DNA of 64,000 nt from Enterococcus caccae ATCC BAA-1240. Its GTDB lineage: Bacteria; Bacillota; Bacilli; Lactobacillales; Enterococcaceae. Below are positions 1-8,206 of the stretch, in pieces. The stretch covers positions 124,001 through 188,000 of the forward strand of contig NZ_KE136474.1 in assembly GCF_000407145.1 (NCBI RefSeq). The letters run 5' to 3'. Position 1 is the first letter of the stretch. The number at the start of each line of letters is the position of its first letter. The notes under the pieces were generated by a model, which worked only from the letters and a program-made list of their open reading frames with translations, had not been told where the DNA came from and did not search any database. The position numbers and the translations under genes are program-made.

Positions 1-295
1 AGGTTTAAAAAAATTCTTCTACTATTACCGATTTAGAAAAATGACATGTTACTGAACATTTTTTTGCATCTAACAGTATAGCTGAATTAGCTGAAAAGCC
101 TATTTTAGTCAATTTGGTGTGATTCATTCTAATCTTAAACTTTTGAAGAAAGTTATCTTTGAAAACCTAGCACCATTTTGATACTAGCTCTTATAAACTA
201 ACTGCTTTTTACACTATTCAAGTTAGCTTAAATCCCTTTAAACTGGTGATCTCCAGCTTATAGATTCTATTAGTTTATCGAGTGGGCGTGATACA
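1..295. other. Gene-free left edge
   Basis: No open frame with a ribosome binding site was found here on either strand. The sequence is AT-rich with stops in all frames. It probably holds the 3' flank of a gene outside the window. Confidence 0.5.
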
Positions 296-340
296 AAAAT
301 CCTTGGAAATCCTTATTTATAGGGATTCTCAAGGATTTTT
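296..340 (+). terminator. Hairpin upstream of the AraC-type regulator
   Basis: Perfect 11-base arms AAAAATCCTTG and CAAGGATTTTT enclose further partly paired sequence, and the right arm ends in a T run. It lies just before the ribosome binding site of the regulator at 360. It could terminate transcription from the left or act as an attenuator; the sequence alone does not decide. Confidence 0.55.
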
Positions 341-359
341 ATTTAAAGGAGGAACAAAC

Positions 360-1133
360 ATGAAAACGAAGATGCCTGAAATTCTTTCTTTCATTTCAGA
401 AGAAGCTGTTAGTAGAAAAATGACCAGTGAGGAAATTGCCGTTCACTTTGGTTATGATAAACATCACTTTAGTCGGAAATTTAAAGAAATAAATGGATTC
501 AGTGTTGCTGAATTTCTCTCTAGTTTAAAAGTTGAAAAGGCGATCTTTGAACTTGATGAAAAAAAGCGAATACTCGACCTACAAGAACGTTCAGGTTTTG
601 AAAGCAGCGGTAGTTTCACGAATACGTTCAAAAAATACACAGGTAGTTCACCTAGAGCGTACAAAACGGAAATGAGTGAACTTTTTGATGATATGAAACG
701 TTTTGAAACGGATGATAAGGATCAGTCGATAGCACATTTTGAAGAAAAGAGTCATTCTTTTTGCACCGTAACGATTGAAGTACCTGATGGATTTGAAACG
801 GGGATTATATTTATCGGACTTTTCCGGACACTGATACCGAATCATCTGCCTATATCTGGATTAGCTACAAAAAATTTAATCGGAAATAAATTGAAAAACA
901 TTCCAAGTGGAGACTATTATTTATTAGCTTGCGGGATAAGCCGTTCCAATAATATTTTCTCTTACTTTAACTTAGGCAATAGTTTACGAGGTAAAGAAGA
1001 TGAAAGATTATCTTTCCCGAATTGTTCTGGAAATCATTACACGATTAAGCTGAGAGAACCAATACCAGAAGACCCGCCCATATTAGTGAATGTGGGAAAA
1101 CTTTTGATCTCCCGTTTAAAGAACACAATCTAG
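360..1133 (+). CDS. AraC family transcriptional regulator
   Basis: A 257-residue DNA-binding regulator. The N-terminal third (about residues 8-105) is an AraC/XylS double helix-turn-helix: MTSEEIAVHFGYDKHHFSRK is the first helix-turn-helix, and the second ends in the family signature around SGSFTNTFKKYTGSSPRAYK. The remaining 150 residues resemble no domain I can name and presumably bind a small effector. The ATG at 360 is chosen because AAAGGAGG lies 8 bases upstream; the frame stays open further 5' without a second good site. The next gene downstream is a VOC protein in the same direction, so the two may be functionally linked, but no operator is evident. Confidence 0.85.
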   Translation: MKTKMPEILSFISEEAVSRKMTSEEIAVHFGYDKHHFSRKFKEINGFSVAEFLSSLKVEKAIFELDEKKRILDLQERSGFESSGSFTNTFKKYTGSSPRAYKTEMSELFDDMKRFETDDKDQSIAHFEEKSHSFCTVTIEVPDGFETGIIFIGLFRTLIPNHLPISGLATKNLIGNKLKNIPSGDYYLLACGISRSNNIFSYFNLGNSLRGKEDERLSFPNCSGNHYTIKLREPIPEDPPILVNVGKLLISRLKNTI

Positions 1134-1197
1134 AATAATATTATTCGACCGTGAAATGATAAACTAATCGTAAGTTGATGGAATGGAGGAAATAGTT

Positions 1198-1554
1198 ATG
1201 AGTTTAAATGTAAAGAGTGTCACAGTAGGTTTACCCGTAAGTAATTTGGAGGAATCTGCAAGTTGGTATGAAAAACTTCTTATGAGTGATGAGAAAATTA
1301 GCCCTGTTGAAGGCATTATTGAGTATCAAATTGGTTCGGTTTGGCTTCAACTTTACGAAGAAAAAATTAATGTTTCAGAGAACGGTTTCCGTATAGAAGT
1401 GGAAAATTTAGACAAAGAATTTGAACGTTTAAAAACACTTGGAGTAATAACTGACGAAGTGATTGAGGATGTACCAGGTGTCATTCGCTACGTTGATTTC
1501 TCTGATCCAGATGGCAATAAATTATCTTTCTTATGGTTGTATCCTCAAGAATAG
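1198..1554 (+). CDS. VOC superfamily (glyoxalase/dioxygenase-like) protein
   Basis: 118 residues, the size of a single vicinal-oxygen-chelate module with two beta-alpha-beta-beta-beta repeats. The opening VKSVTVGLPVSNLEESASWY and the closing VDFSDPDGNKLSFLW are the usual start and end of VOC domains. The substrate cannot be told; relatives include glyoxalase I, fosfomycin/bleomycin resistance proteins and ring-cleavage dioxygenases. The metal-binding His of resistance enzymes is not evident at the N terminus. The start at 1198 follows GGAGG by 8 bases. It is followed by a clear terminator and lies 64 bases after the AraC gene. Confidence 0.75.
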   Translation: MSLNVKSVTVGLPVSNLEESASWYEKLLMSDEKISPVEGIIEYQIGSVWLQLYEEKINVSENGFRIEVENLDKEFERLKTLGVITDEVIEDVPGVIRYVDFSDPDGNKLSFLWLYPQE

Positions 1555-1588
1555 ATTTAAATAATACTTATTTAATGAATATCACACT

Positions 1589-1619
1589 AAAACGACGGAT
1601 AGATGATTCGTCGTTTTTT
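1589..1619 (+). terminator. Intrinsic terminator after the VOC gene
   Basis: Arms AAAACGACG and CGTCGTTTT form a 9-bp stem with a T6 run. It closes the transcript of the VOC gene. Confidence 0.8.
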
Positions 1620-1726
1620 AATTTTAGAAATAATGCTTGAGTGGATTAGTGCAAATGGTGACTATTTAGAATGAAGGTAAAGATCTCTCCTAACACTACT
1701 ATGGAAATCTACGTCTTTTTAACTCT

Positions 1727-2410
1727 CTACCGTTTTCTCGCAAGTACGCACCACGTAGTGTATCTAAATGGATTAAAAGACCAAAATTTCTCAGCTTTTT
1801 CAACATAATTCACGACTTGCTCAGCAAGAATCATCATTTCCCACTTATCATCAGGGAAAAGCTGCTTTATTCCGTCTTCGTCAAAATAATGGTGAGGAAC
1901 GCCTTCTTCTATTCCCATCTCTAACACAAATGTATCTTTTTCGATTTCTTCTCCCTTGCCATACAAATCCGCTTTTGTCGATTTGATCGTTCCTAAAAAA
2001 TAGCCATTTGCTATAAGCGAATCGTAAATGCAATCAATCGCTTCAATTATTTTATCCAAAGTATTATGCTGAAGAACTGCCCAACTAAAAACACCATGCA
2101 AGAACTCCTTCTCGCTCCACGGATAGTTTTCCATCGAGGTTAAGGCTTCAGCATAGTTGATGTGATTTTCTTCTAATTTTTTCATTGTCAGTTCTATTGC
2201 TTTACTAGAATTATCGCTAATAAAAACCTCACAGCCCATTTTCCCCATCACTACACTGTGACGTCCTCCACCGCAACCTAGATCCCAAACCCGTAGCTCT
2301 TGCTGATTTGGAAATTCTTTTGCTAACAGTTCTATGAACTTAACGACTTCAGGCTCAGGTGCTAATTCTATGTTTTTTTGATCATAAAATAGTGTATTCC
2401 AATCTGCCAT
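1727..2410 (-). CDS. SAM-dependent class I methyltransferase
   Basis: A 227-residue cytoplasmic methyltransferase. Motif I is VWDLGCGGGRHSV near residue 45, followed by an acidic residue closing beta-2 (EVFISDNSS), the expected arrangement for binding S-adenosylmethionine. The middle part (FSWAVLQHNT) matches motif IV of the Methyltransf_11/25 group. The substrate is unknown. The ATG at 2410 is chosen over an in-frame GTG at 2422. It is transcribed alone, convergent with the VOC gene. Confidence 0.82.
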   Translation of the reverse strand: MADWNTLFYDQKNIELAPEPEVVKFIELLAKEFPNQQELRVWDLGCGGGRHSVVMGKMGCEVFISDNSSKAIELTMKKLEENHINYAEALTSMENYPWSEKEFLHGVFSWAVLQHNTLDKIIEAIDCIYDSLIANGYFLGTIKSTKADLYGKGEEIEKDTFVLEMGIEEGVPHHYFDEDGIKQLFPDDKWEMMILAEQVVNYVEKAEKFWSFNPFRYTTWCVLARKR

Positions 2411-2485
2411 ATTCTTCCCCACTTTCTTTAGATTTCCATATGTTATGCACTATAGCATATCATATTAGCTACTCATACTTTCCTC

Positions 2486-2647
2486 AAACTCTTTATTTTA
2501 AGTGAAATTTTCGCTTTTATAGAAGGTGATCTTGAGGCAGTCAGAGCCAAACGAGATAAAAAATGGGATCGCTGGAACAAAGCAAAAATCATTTTGGACT
2601 TTTCATTGGCAGCTGGTGTACTTGTTGCAATCAGTTCTTTTCTATAG
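2486..2647 (+). pseudogene. C-terminal remnant of an unidentified gene
   Basis: The plus strand reads openly for more than 50 codons into a TAG at 2645, including an alpha-helical stretch (EGDLEAVRAKRDKKWDRWNK) and a hydrophobic tail (ILDFSLAAGVLVAISSFL), but has no start codon with a ribosome binding site. A more degraded copy of its 3' half lies at 8001-8125. It probably is the end of a small membrane protein gene broken by rearrangement. I do not recognise the family. Confidence 0.5.
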
Positions 2648-2666
2648 ATTTGGCTTTCGTAAAATT
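2538..2666 (+). repeat. Direct repeat, copy 1, flanking the radical SAM island
   Basis: This stretch matches 8001-8125 in the same orientation at most positions by eye, including TGGTGTACTT, AGTTCTTTTCTAT and CTTTCGTAAAATT, with one gap of a few bases. The copies lie on either side of the Rgg/radical SAM cluster. Confidence 0.75.
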
Positions 2667-2740
2667 GCAATGCACTTATCATTATGGTTTTAGTATAACA
2701 AAAAATAGTTGATAGTTACTTAACTAACTTGTATCGCCCT

Positions 2741-2793
2741 CAAAAAAGTTAGACCATTGAAAGCCAAGCAATTACACTTAACTCTCAATGGTC
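2741..2793 (-). terminator. Probable terminator of the radical SAM operon
   Basis: Arms GACCATTGA (2752-2760) and TCAATGGTC (2785-2793) are exact complements with a 24-base loop. Read on the minus strand, the hairpin is followed closely by TTTTTT. It lies downstream of the DUF1648 gene. The long loop makes this less certain than other terminators here; the end of an old insertion sequence is an alternative. Confidence 0.45.
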
Positions 2794-2889
2794 CAGATTT
2801 ATGGGGTAGGTACATAACATCAATAGTTTACGTTTTTTTTAATACAAACAAATGTCTAACGCTCTCTATTCCATTCGTTCGTAAAATAA

Positions 2890-3240
2890 TTAAATCAATG
2901 TAAAATAATACGAATAAGATCGCAAAATAAGAACCCATAGAATCAATTGAAAGATAAGTAGCCCAATTTTTATCATTCTATTATTCCTCAAAGATATAAA
3001 CGATAAATGATCAATTCTGGACTCTCTAAAAAAGAATTCAAAAACGACAAAAATCAACGGGAAAACCCAAATAATCATTTTCCCCCCCATATTATCAGGC
3101 TGATTGAATAAGTTTAAATGGATTGGTACTGACCGTGGAAGTCTAGAATAAAGATAAAAATTAAGCAGTAGCAATACTGCTGCGATTCCCCAGTTGAATT
3201 TTGTGATTAAACTGTACTTCTTTAATAATTTTCCAGTCAT
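2890..3240 (-). CDS. DUF1648 (SdpI-like) membrane protein, candidate immunity protein
   Basis: 116 residues with three predicted membrane segments (about 15-33, 54-70 and 90-108). Between the first two is the DUF1648 signature SRLPRSVPIHLNLFNQPDNM, as in the N-terminal part of SdpI, the immunity protein against the Bacillus subtilis SDP toxin. SdpI is about twice as long, so this is a short version. It starts 17 bases from a GGGGGAG site and is the last gene of the minus-strand island, after the ABC exporter. Its place beside an exporter and a peptide-modifying enzyme suggests self-protection, which is inference. Confidence 0.7.
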   Translation of the reverse strand: MTGKLLKKYSLITKFNWGIAAVLLLLNFYLYSRLPRSVPIHLNLFNQPDNMGGKMIIWVFPLIFVVFEFFFRESRIDHLSFISLRNNRMIKIGLLIFQLILWVLILRSYSYYFTLI

Positions 3241-3276
3241 TTGTTACTCCCCCTTTCTAACAATCATGACAATACT

Positions 3277-4854
3277 TCACTCTAAAAATTCAGATAAATC
3301 TATCGTTGTATACTCATTATCATTCATAAATTGCTCAATATGACCATGATAAACAAAAATAGTTGTAATTTTTTGGTGCTTTAAGAAATGAAGTATATTT
3401 CTAACTACAGTATAGTCTAAATTTGCAAGAGTTTCATCTAATAATAATACATCTGGCTTGCTTAACAACGCACGAATCAATTTGATTTTCTGCAATTGTC
3501 CACTACTCAAATCCATAGTAAATGGTGTTACTTGCTTCGTAAGCGGTACATCAAATTGGAAAAGTTCAATATAATAGTTTACTTTATCTTTTTCCCACGT
3601 TCCTAAGCCTTTTGTTAGATTAGAAAGCACATCACCTTCAAACAAGAAATTTTCTTGTGGTACATATGCGATGTTCTCCTTCTGTTGTATAGCAATACTT
3701 CCTTGATAATTTTCATGATAGTAAAGTAAGCACTTCAATAAAATAGACTTTCCAGAGCCATTCGGTCCTACTATCCTAATAAAATCTCCCTCATATACAT
3801 CAAAATTAATTTCTTTATTAAACAATGGCTTATTTTCAACATATGGAATCAATTCAGCTATTTGGATTTTTATCGATTTAGCTAACTTTAAATAATTATA
3901 TTTACCTAACAGATACACTGGATTAGCAAAACTAGATTGTCCGATCCTCTCGATTGAAGCTCTCATTTGAGCATACATGGCTGGAAGATTAAGCATCTTT
4001 CCAATCGGAACAAATAACATAGAAACATAACTATTGAACGCGATTAAAGAACCAATAGTAAGCTGATTATTTATTACCATGATACTTCCTAAAAATAGTG
4101 TTAACAATGGGGTTACTACAGTTAATAGACCAGATATATTATTAAAAAAAGATAGAATAGTATTTGTGGATATATTACTTTTTTTTACCTGATCAATATT
4201 GGCTTTAAATACTTCTTGTTCTTCATCTTTCAACTTATACAAGTCGATCAACAATTTATTTCGAACATAGCTATTTAAAAATCCAACCAAAGTATCTCTA
4301 AAAGCTTGAACTTTTCTTGTTAATTTTAAAACCTTAGTTGAGGTCCATACTGAAGCTACTATAAATACAGGTATAACTAGCAATGCAATCAATGTTAGTT
4401 TAAAGCTCAATTGAATAAGTACAATTACATAGACAATGACTAACAAAAAATTTGGAATACTATTTAAAGTAATTGAGAGTAATTGATTCCCTATTTCCTC
4501 ACAGTCATTCGTAATCGTATTTATAAACAATCCATTTTTCTTTGAATTATCTTTTTGAGCAAGGAATACTCGGCTTAATGATAGACGTAAATCATAAATC
4601 ACTTGTTGCGTCCACCTTGAAGCATAATAGCTTACTCCTATGTTGATTGGGATCTGGATAGAGACAAGGAATAATGTCAATAATATGATGTACTTCAAAT
4701 TATTTATATGTTGATTTATAAGGACATCATCAATAATAAATTTAGTTAAATACGGGTAACAAGTACTGACTATAATTTGTAATATGATCAAACCACTTAA
4801 CAATAGCAATATTCCTTTATACTTAAACATAATTTTTTTCATATCAACTTCCAT
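3277..4854 (-). CDS. ABC exporter with fused membrane and ATPase domains
   Basis: 525 residues. The N-terminal 300 residues carry six membrane helices of the type 1 exporter fold. The ATPase domain follows, with Walker A GPNGSGKS, signature LSSGQ and Walker B VLLLDE, then a switch-like His (VYHGH). There is no N-terminal C39 peptidase domain, so any leader would have to be cut by another enzyme. It works as a homodimer in known relatives and would export the peptide product of the preceding genes. The start at 4854 follows AAGGGG by a suitable distance; an in-frame ATG at 4842 is possible. A terminator lies between it and the upstream gene. Confidence 0.88.
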   Translation of the reverse strand: MEVDMKKIMFKYKGILLLLSGLIILQIIVSTCYPYLTKFIIDDVLINQHINNLKYIILLTLFLVSIQIPINIGVSYYASRWTQQVIYDLRLSLSRVFLAQKDNSKKNGLFINTITNDCEEIGNQLLSITLNSIPNFLLVIVYVIVLIQLSFKLTLIALLVIPVFIVASVWTSTKVLKLTRKVQAFRDTLVGFLNSYVRNKLLIDLYKLKDEEQEVFKANIDQVKKSNISTNTILSFFNNISGLLTVVTPLLTLFLGSIMVINNQLTIGSLIAFNSYVSMLFVPIGKMLNLPAMYAQMRASIERIGQSSFANPVYLLGKYNYLKLAKSIKIQIAELIPYVENKPLFNKEINFDVYEGDFIRIVGPNGSGKSILLKCLLYYHENYQGSIAIQQKENIAYVPQENFLFEGDVLSNLTKGLGTWEKDKVNYYIELFQFDVPLTKQVTPFTMDLSSGQLQKIKLIRALLSKPDVLLLDETLANLDYTVVRNILHFLKHQKITTIFVYHGHIEQFMNDNEYTTIDLSEFLE

Positions 4855-4926
4855 ACTCTCACCCCTTATGAATGCCTATGTAGCTAAATCTTAAATCCGT
4901 ATCCACTAATTTAATCCAGATTATAT

Positions 4927-4962
4927 TACTTGAAAAAGAACTGCCAGAATCGCCAGTTCTTT
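4927..4962 (-). terminator. Terminator or attenuator between the 227-residue gene and the ABC exporter
   Basis: AAAGAACTG (4935-4943) pairs perfectly with CAGTTCTTT (4954-4962), and on the minus strand the stem ends in a T run (CTTTTTC). It lies 10 bases after the stop of the preceding gene, so full-length transcripts need read-through or the exporter has its own promoter. Confidence 0.7.
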
Positions 4963-4971
4963 AAATTTTTA

Positions 4972-5655
4972 TTATCCTTCCACTATTGAAGATAGCGTAC
5001 TTCCATTTCTAAATTTTTTTGCACCATTTTTCAATAACCTCTCAGGTAATTCCTTAATTTTACAACAAATATATTGGTCAACTTCTTTTGCAAACGTCTC
5101 TCCATAAAGGCTTTGAGCTAACATCACGATATTTAAATATTTAAGATCATACCTGATAGACTGTACGTTAAAGGTTATATTAGCATTTTCGAGGATTGGA
5201 TCATCAGGTACAGGTACGCCCAATACATAAGCAACTGCCGCTATAACAGCATACTCTACAATAGCAGCAACATTCCCAGCAATCGCCACATTCACCGCTG
5301 CAATCATCCGTGGTTCCGCCTCTTCATATTTTGTTAAACGTTCAAACGATGCTGGCATTTTTTTATATTCTGTCAATAAATCGATAAATGCTCGAACGGA
5401 TTTCGTTTTCGATATATTGGCTAATCGATCATCATTAAAAAATTTATATTCCTCATAGATATATCCTTCAGTGGATATTTGTATATTGAAATTATTTTCA
5501 TTTAAAAACTTTTCCTTGTTTTCTAAAAAAGAATTAAAATCATTAGAGATAGCATCTGCCAAACGCTCCATTTTTTGAGTTTCTTTATTTAGCGGGATGC
5601 AAAATAGTTCCTTTTCTACCCCCATTTTATTATCTTGCACTAAAGACCTGTTCAT
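4972..5655 (-). CDS. Unrecognised protein with an Ala/Val-rich hydrophobic core; possible toxin or enzyme substrate
   Basis: 227 residues, family not recognised. Residues 1-115 are polar and helical with no signal peptide. Residues 116-147 form a long hydrophobic stretch rich in Ala and Val with spaced Asn (AAVNVAIAGNVAAIVEYAVI). The C-terminal 80 residues are mixed, with a Cys pair (YICC) near 196. The Ala/Val/Asn-rich stretch recalls the mature region of the SdpC toxin, and a DUF1648 (SdpI-like) protein is encoded two genes downstream, but this is only a resemblance. The start codon lies inside the radical SAM gene (26-base overlap) behind a perfect AAAGGAGG, so the two are translationally coupled. 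A terminator follows directly. Confidence 0.6.
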   Translation of the reverse strand: MNRSLVQDNKMGVEKELFCIPLNKETQKMERLADAISNDFNSFLENKEKFLNENNFNIQISTEGYIYEEYKFFNDDRLANISKTKSVRAFIDLLTEYKKMPASFERLTKYEEAEPRMIAAVNVAIAGNVAAIVEYAVIAAVAYVLGVPVPDDPILENANITFNVQSIRYDLKYLNIVMLAQSLYGETFAKEVDQYICCKIKELPERLLKNGAKKFRNGSTLSSIVEG

Positions 5656-6685
5656 TTTTTATTCCTCCTTTTATCGTTTTACTTTTCAAATAATACTTAA
5701 TCATAACTTCATCAAAAACTTTATTATAATTTTTTTTAATAGTTGCTTGGATATCAGCATCATTGTAGATAAGTTGGCAAGCCTGACAAGGATGAACAAT
5801 GTCACTATCAATAATCAAGTTGGCATTCCATTCCAATGATTGATATAGTATAAATTCAGGTCCATCTACCCAAATCCATATTTTAACAAAATCCATAAAC
5901 TGCTTCTTATAAATTTCAGCTAATTGCCCATGTACATAGTGCTCTTCACGCAACTCTGGGATTGTTTCCATAGTTAATCCACAACAACTGACAATTTTTC
6001 CATAGGGATCAATACCTGTATTTGTAAATATGTTTTCACAACCAACAAACTCTCTTCTTTCTTTATTTTTCAAATATAGATTTTCACTTTGTGAAATTGT
6101 CTTATTTTCATGAAATGGGATCCACACATTCTGCATAATTCCAATAGGATTATTGGTAGCTTCGTTAAATTGAACGATCTGTTCATTTTCAACTAACTCT
6201 TTTGTTTTGAATATCGATTCCGTACTTCCTTCTACAATGACAACTGTTCTGATGCCGTTTGTTGCACAAGCAATTGCAGCATTAATAACAGATTGTATGG
6301 GGACAAATTTTTGATGATCATCTCCAGTAGAAAAATTAATTTCTGTTAATCCAGCATTACTAGCTTCTTTTGCTGTTTTTACAGCTTTTTTTAAGTTTCT
6401 TCCCCAGTATCCATTAGTCACACACCTAGTCATTAAATTAAGTTGAGTTGCATGCTGTATTGCACTTATTAGTGATTCACCTAGTAGAAAACATTCTCCT
6501 CCTGTAAAATAGACTGACTTAAGGTTAGGAAATATCTTATCTGACTCATCTATATAACTTATTATATCGTCATCGCTTAATCTTTCTTTTCGTGAAGGGT
6601 TACATTCATAGCAACATTCTTCACAAGCTGCTGTACATTTAAATGTCGTCATTATAGTTATTGCTTCTGGGAATACAAGCTTCAT
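5630..6685 (-). CDS. Radical SAM/SPASM peptide-modifying enzyme (YydG-like)
   Basis: 351 residues. The radical SAM motif CTAACEEC (Cys17, Cys21, Cys24) binds the catalytic 4Fe-4S cluster. It is followed by extra Cys at 25 and 28, the FTGGE motif at about 60-64 and TNGYWG. C-terminal Cys at 216, 234, 235, 300 and 303 (VGCEN, IVSCCG, HPCQAC) fit a SPASM-type auxiliary cluster region. The layout resembles the epipeptide epimerase YydG of Bacillus subtilis, but sactipeptide or cyclophane chemistry is not excluded. The substrate would be a genetically encoded peptide: candidates are the 20-residue peptide encoded just upstream or the overlapping 227-residue protein. The start follows GGAGGTG. Confidence 0.85.
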   Translation of the reverse strand: MKLVFPEAITIMTTFKCTAACEECCYECNPSRKERLSDDDIISYIDESDKIFPNLKSVYFTGGECFLLGESLISAIQHATQLNLMTRCVTNGYWGRNLKKAVKTAKEASNAGLTEINFSTGDDHQKFVPIQSVINAAIACATNGIRTVVIVEGSTESIFKTKELVENEQIVQFNEATNNPIGIMQNVWIPFHENKTISQSENLYLKNKERREFVGCENIFTNTGIDPYGKIVSCCGLTMETIPELREEHYVHGQLAEIYKKQFMDFVKIWIWVDGPEFILYQSLEWNANLIIDSDIVHPCQACQLIYNDADIQATIKKNYNKVFDEVMIKYYLKSKTIKGGIKNEQVFSAR

Positions 6686-6777
6686 AAAACACCTCCGTTA
6701 TAAACAAATACACTCTCAATCAAAATAGCGAGTAACCAACAATTGACTTGTCTTTCACCGACCTTTTAGGAAATACT

Positions 6778-6840
6778 CTACTTTTTAATACCTGTAGTCT
6801 CAACAATTTCCCAACCAAACAATTCAAGAAATAAATTCAT
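6778..6840 (-). CDS. 20-residue peptide upstream of the radical SAM gene; candidate precursor or signal
   Basis: The minus strand encodes MNLFLELFGWEIVETTGIKK followed by TAG. The ATG follows a strong GGGAGGGG site by 5 bases, and a promoter-like pair lies just upstream. The gene is in the same direction as the radical SAM enzyme, 92 bases before it, and divergent from the Rgg-type regulator. It has no leader/core division, no double glycine and no positively charged N terminus, so it is unlike the SHP pheromones of streptococci. It may be a leaderless substrate of the enzyme, a signalling peptide sensed by the Rgg protein, or a translated upstream leader. No homologue is known to me. Confidence 0.6.
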   Translation of the reverse strand: MNLFLELFGWEIVETTGIKK

Positions 6841-6870
6841 GATTTCCCCTCCCTTTTAAATGTATTTACT

Positions 6871-6898
6871 TATATATATCAGTATAGTAAGATGTAAA
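6871..6898 (-). promoter_or_regulatory. Candidate promoter of the peptide/radical SAM operon
   Basis: On the minus strand TTTACA (6893-6898) and TATATA (6871-6876) are 16 bases apart, followed about 20 bases on by the ribosome binding site of the 20-residue peptide. The region is shared with the divergent Rgg-type gene, which is where such regulators usually bind. Confidence 0.55.
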
Positions 6899-6948
6899 GA
6901 AATAAGGTTTCTATGTCGGGTTTTTCGTCCTATAAGGAGATGATGCAC

Positions 6949-7827
6949 ATGCATTCAATTAACACTACATTTAAAAAATTACGAACTGAACGTACTATCA
7001 GTCAAGCTGATTTAGTCAAAAACATTTCTAATAGAAGCACACTTTCTAGCTTTGAGCAAAAAGGAAGCAAAATTTCATTTGACCTACTTAGAAGATACCT
7101 TCATAGAATGAACATTACTTTAGAAGAATTCGAGGATTTGATACACGATGAAGTACAATTCGAAAAAAAAGCCCTCTCAAAAAAGATGTTGTCCCTTTAC
7201 TACAATAATGATTTTGAAAATCTGCAGACTTATTGTGCATTATGTGAAGAAAAGTACAATAAAAACAAAGACTTTTTCTACTACCATCTATATGCACAAT
7301 ACATTTTTATTTTGGATACTAAAGAAGTCATTAGCCTTTCTGACAGTAAAAAAAAAGACATACAAGCTCATATATATGCTTATTTAAACAAGATTGAAAA
7401 TTGGGGGAAATTTGAGTTTTCATTATTTATAAATCTCATGTATCTTTTTGATGATGACTATATATTGCTAATCCTAAAAAATATAAAAAAATATGCTATA
7501 GCTCATCAAACAATAACAATAAATTATCAATTGTATTCAAAATTTATGATCAATACTTTTCATCTATTTGCATATAGAGGCTGTCTCGAAAAAATTATAA
7601 CCGAGTTAGAATTTTTTTCGAAAGTATTAAACCATGACAATCTTCGAGAAAAAATTCTTTGTAATTATTTTAAAGGAATATATCTAGCATCTACTAGTGA
7701 CACCACTCTTGGATTACAATTAATAGATTCAACTATAACTGTTTTCGAGCAAATTGGATTCAAAGATTATGCCGATGAATTAAAATATTCAAAATCAATC
7801 TATCTAGATAGAAATAAAAAACCTTAA
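6949..7827 (+). CDS. Rgg/GadR/MutR family transcriptional regulator
   Basis: 292 residues. Residues 1-60 form an XRE-type helix-turn-helix (RTERTISQADLVKNISNRST, then a SSFEQKGSKIS recognition region). The rest is all-helical, as in the TPR-like peptide-binding domain of Rgg proteins, and the length is typical (about 285-300). Members of this family bind short imported peptides and switch neighbouring operons. The ATG at 6949 is chosen from three close ATGs because it has the best spacing (9 bases) from AAGGAG; translation at 6913 has no site. It is divergent from the peptide/radical SAM operon and most likely regulates it. Confidence 0.85.
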   Translation: MHSINTTFKKLRTERTISQADLVKNISNRSTLSSFEQKGSKISFDLLRRYLHRMNITLEEFEDLIHDEVQFEKKALSKKMLSLYYNNDFENLQTYCALCEEKYNKNKDFFYYHLYAQYIFILDTKEVISLSDSKKKDIQAHIYAYLNKIENWGKFEFSLFINLMYLFDDDYILLILKNIKKYAIAHQTITINYQLYSKFMINTFHLFAYRGCLEKIITELEFFSKVLNHDNLREKILCNYFKGIYLASTSDTTLGLQLIDSTITVFEQIGFKDYADELKYSKSIYLDRNKKP

Positions 7828-8000
7828 TAACATATTTTACAAAAAATATTATAAAAACATCCTACAAAGTAAATACTTTATTCATTAAGAAAATCAACAC
7901 TATCTAAATATTCATAACTAGATTGCCATAAGTACATTTTTAGATCTCATCTTAGACAATTAGTTAGCTATTCACCCCCATACTAAAGTTGTTTCTTAAA
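7828..8000. other. Gene-free AT-rich stretch after the Rgg gene
   Basis: No open frame or clear terminator was found. It leads into the degraded direct repeat at 8001. Confidence 0.4.
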
Positions 8001-8125
8001 CAACCAGAGCAAAACAAGATAAAAAAGGGAGCGCTGGAATTAAAAAATCGTTTTGAGCTTTTCATTAGTAGATGGTGTACTTTCTGCAATTAGTTCTTTT
8101 CTATGGATTTGACTTTCGTAAAATT
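8001..8125 (+). repeat. Direct repeat, copy 2, flanking the radical SAM island
   Basis: It matches 2538-2666 in the same orientation but the reading frame is interrupted, so this copy is more decayed. Shared blocks include AGATAAAAAA, CGCTGGAA, TTTTCATT, TGGTGTACTT and CTTTCGTAAAATT. Confidence 0.75.
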
Positions 8126-8142
8126 CTTTAGAAAAGTTATAG

Positions 8143-8193
8143 AAAAAACAACGGAGAAGACCATTGGTTGATTGGTCTTCTCCGTTGTTTTTT
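8143..8193. terminator. Bidirectional terminator after arsC
   Basis: 21-bp perfect arms starting AAAAAACAACGGAGAAGACC pair across a 9-base loop. A and T runs at the two ends allow it to work on both strands. It closes the arsenic operon. Confidence 0.9.
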
Positions 8194-8206
8194 CGTATAT
8201 GTTTTA

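Noticed and set aside
2741-2793. End of an IS3-like insertion sequence
   Set aside because: CAAAAAAGTTAGACC resembles some IS ends, but no transposase remnant or matching second end was found. The hairpin with T run is explained as a terminator.
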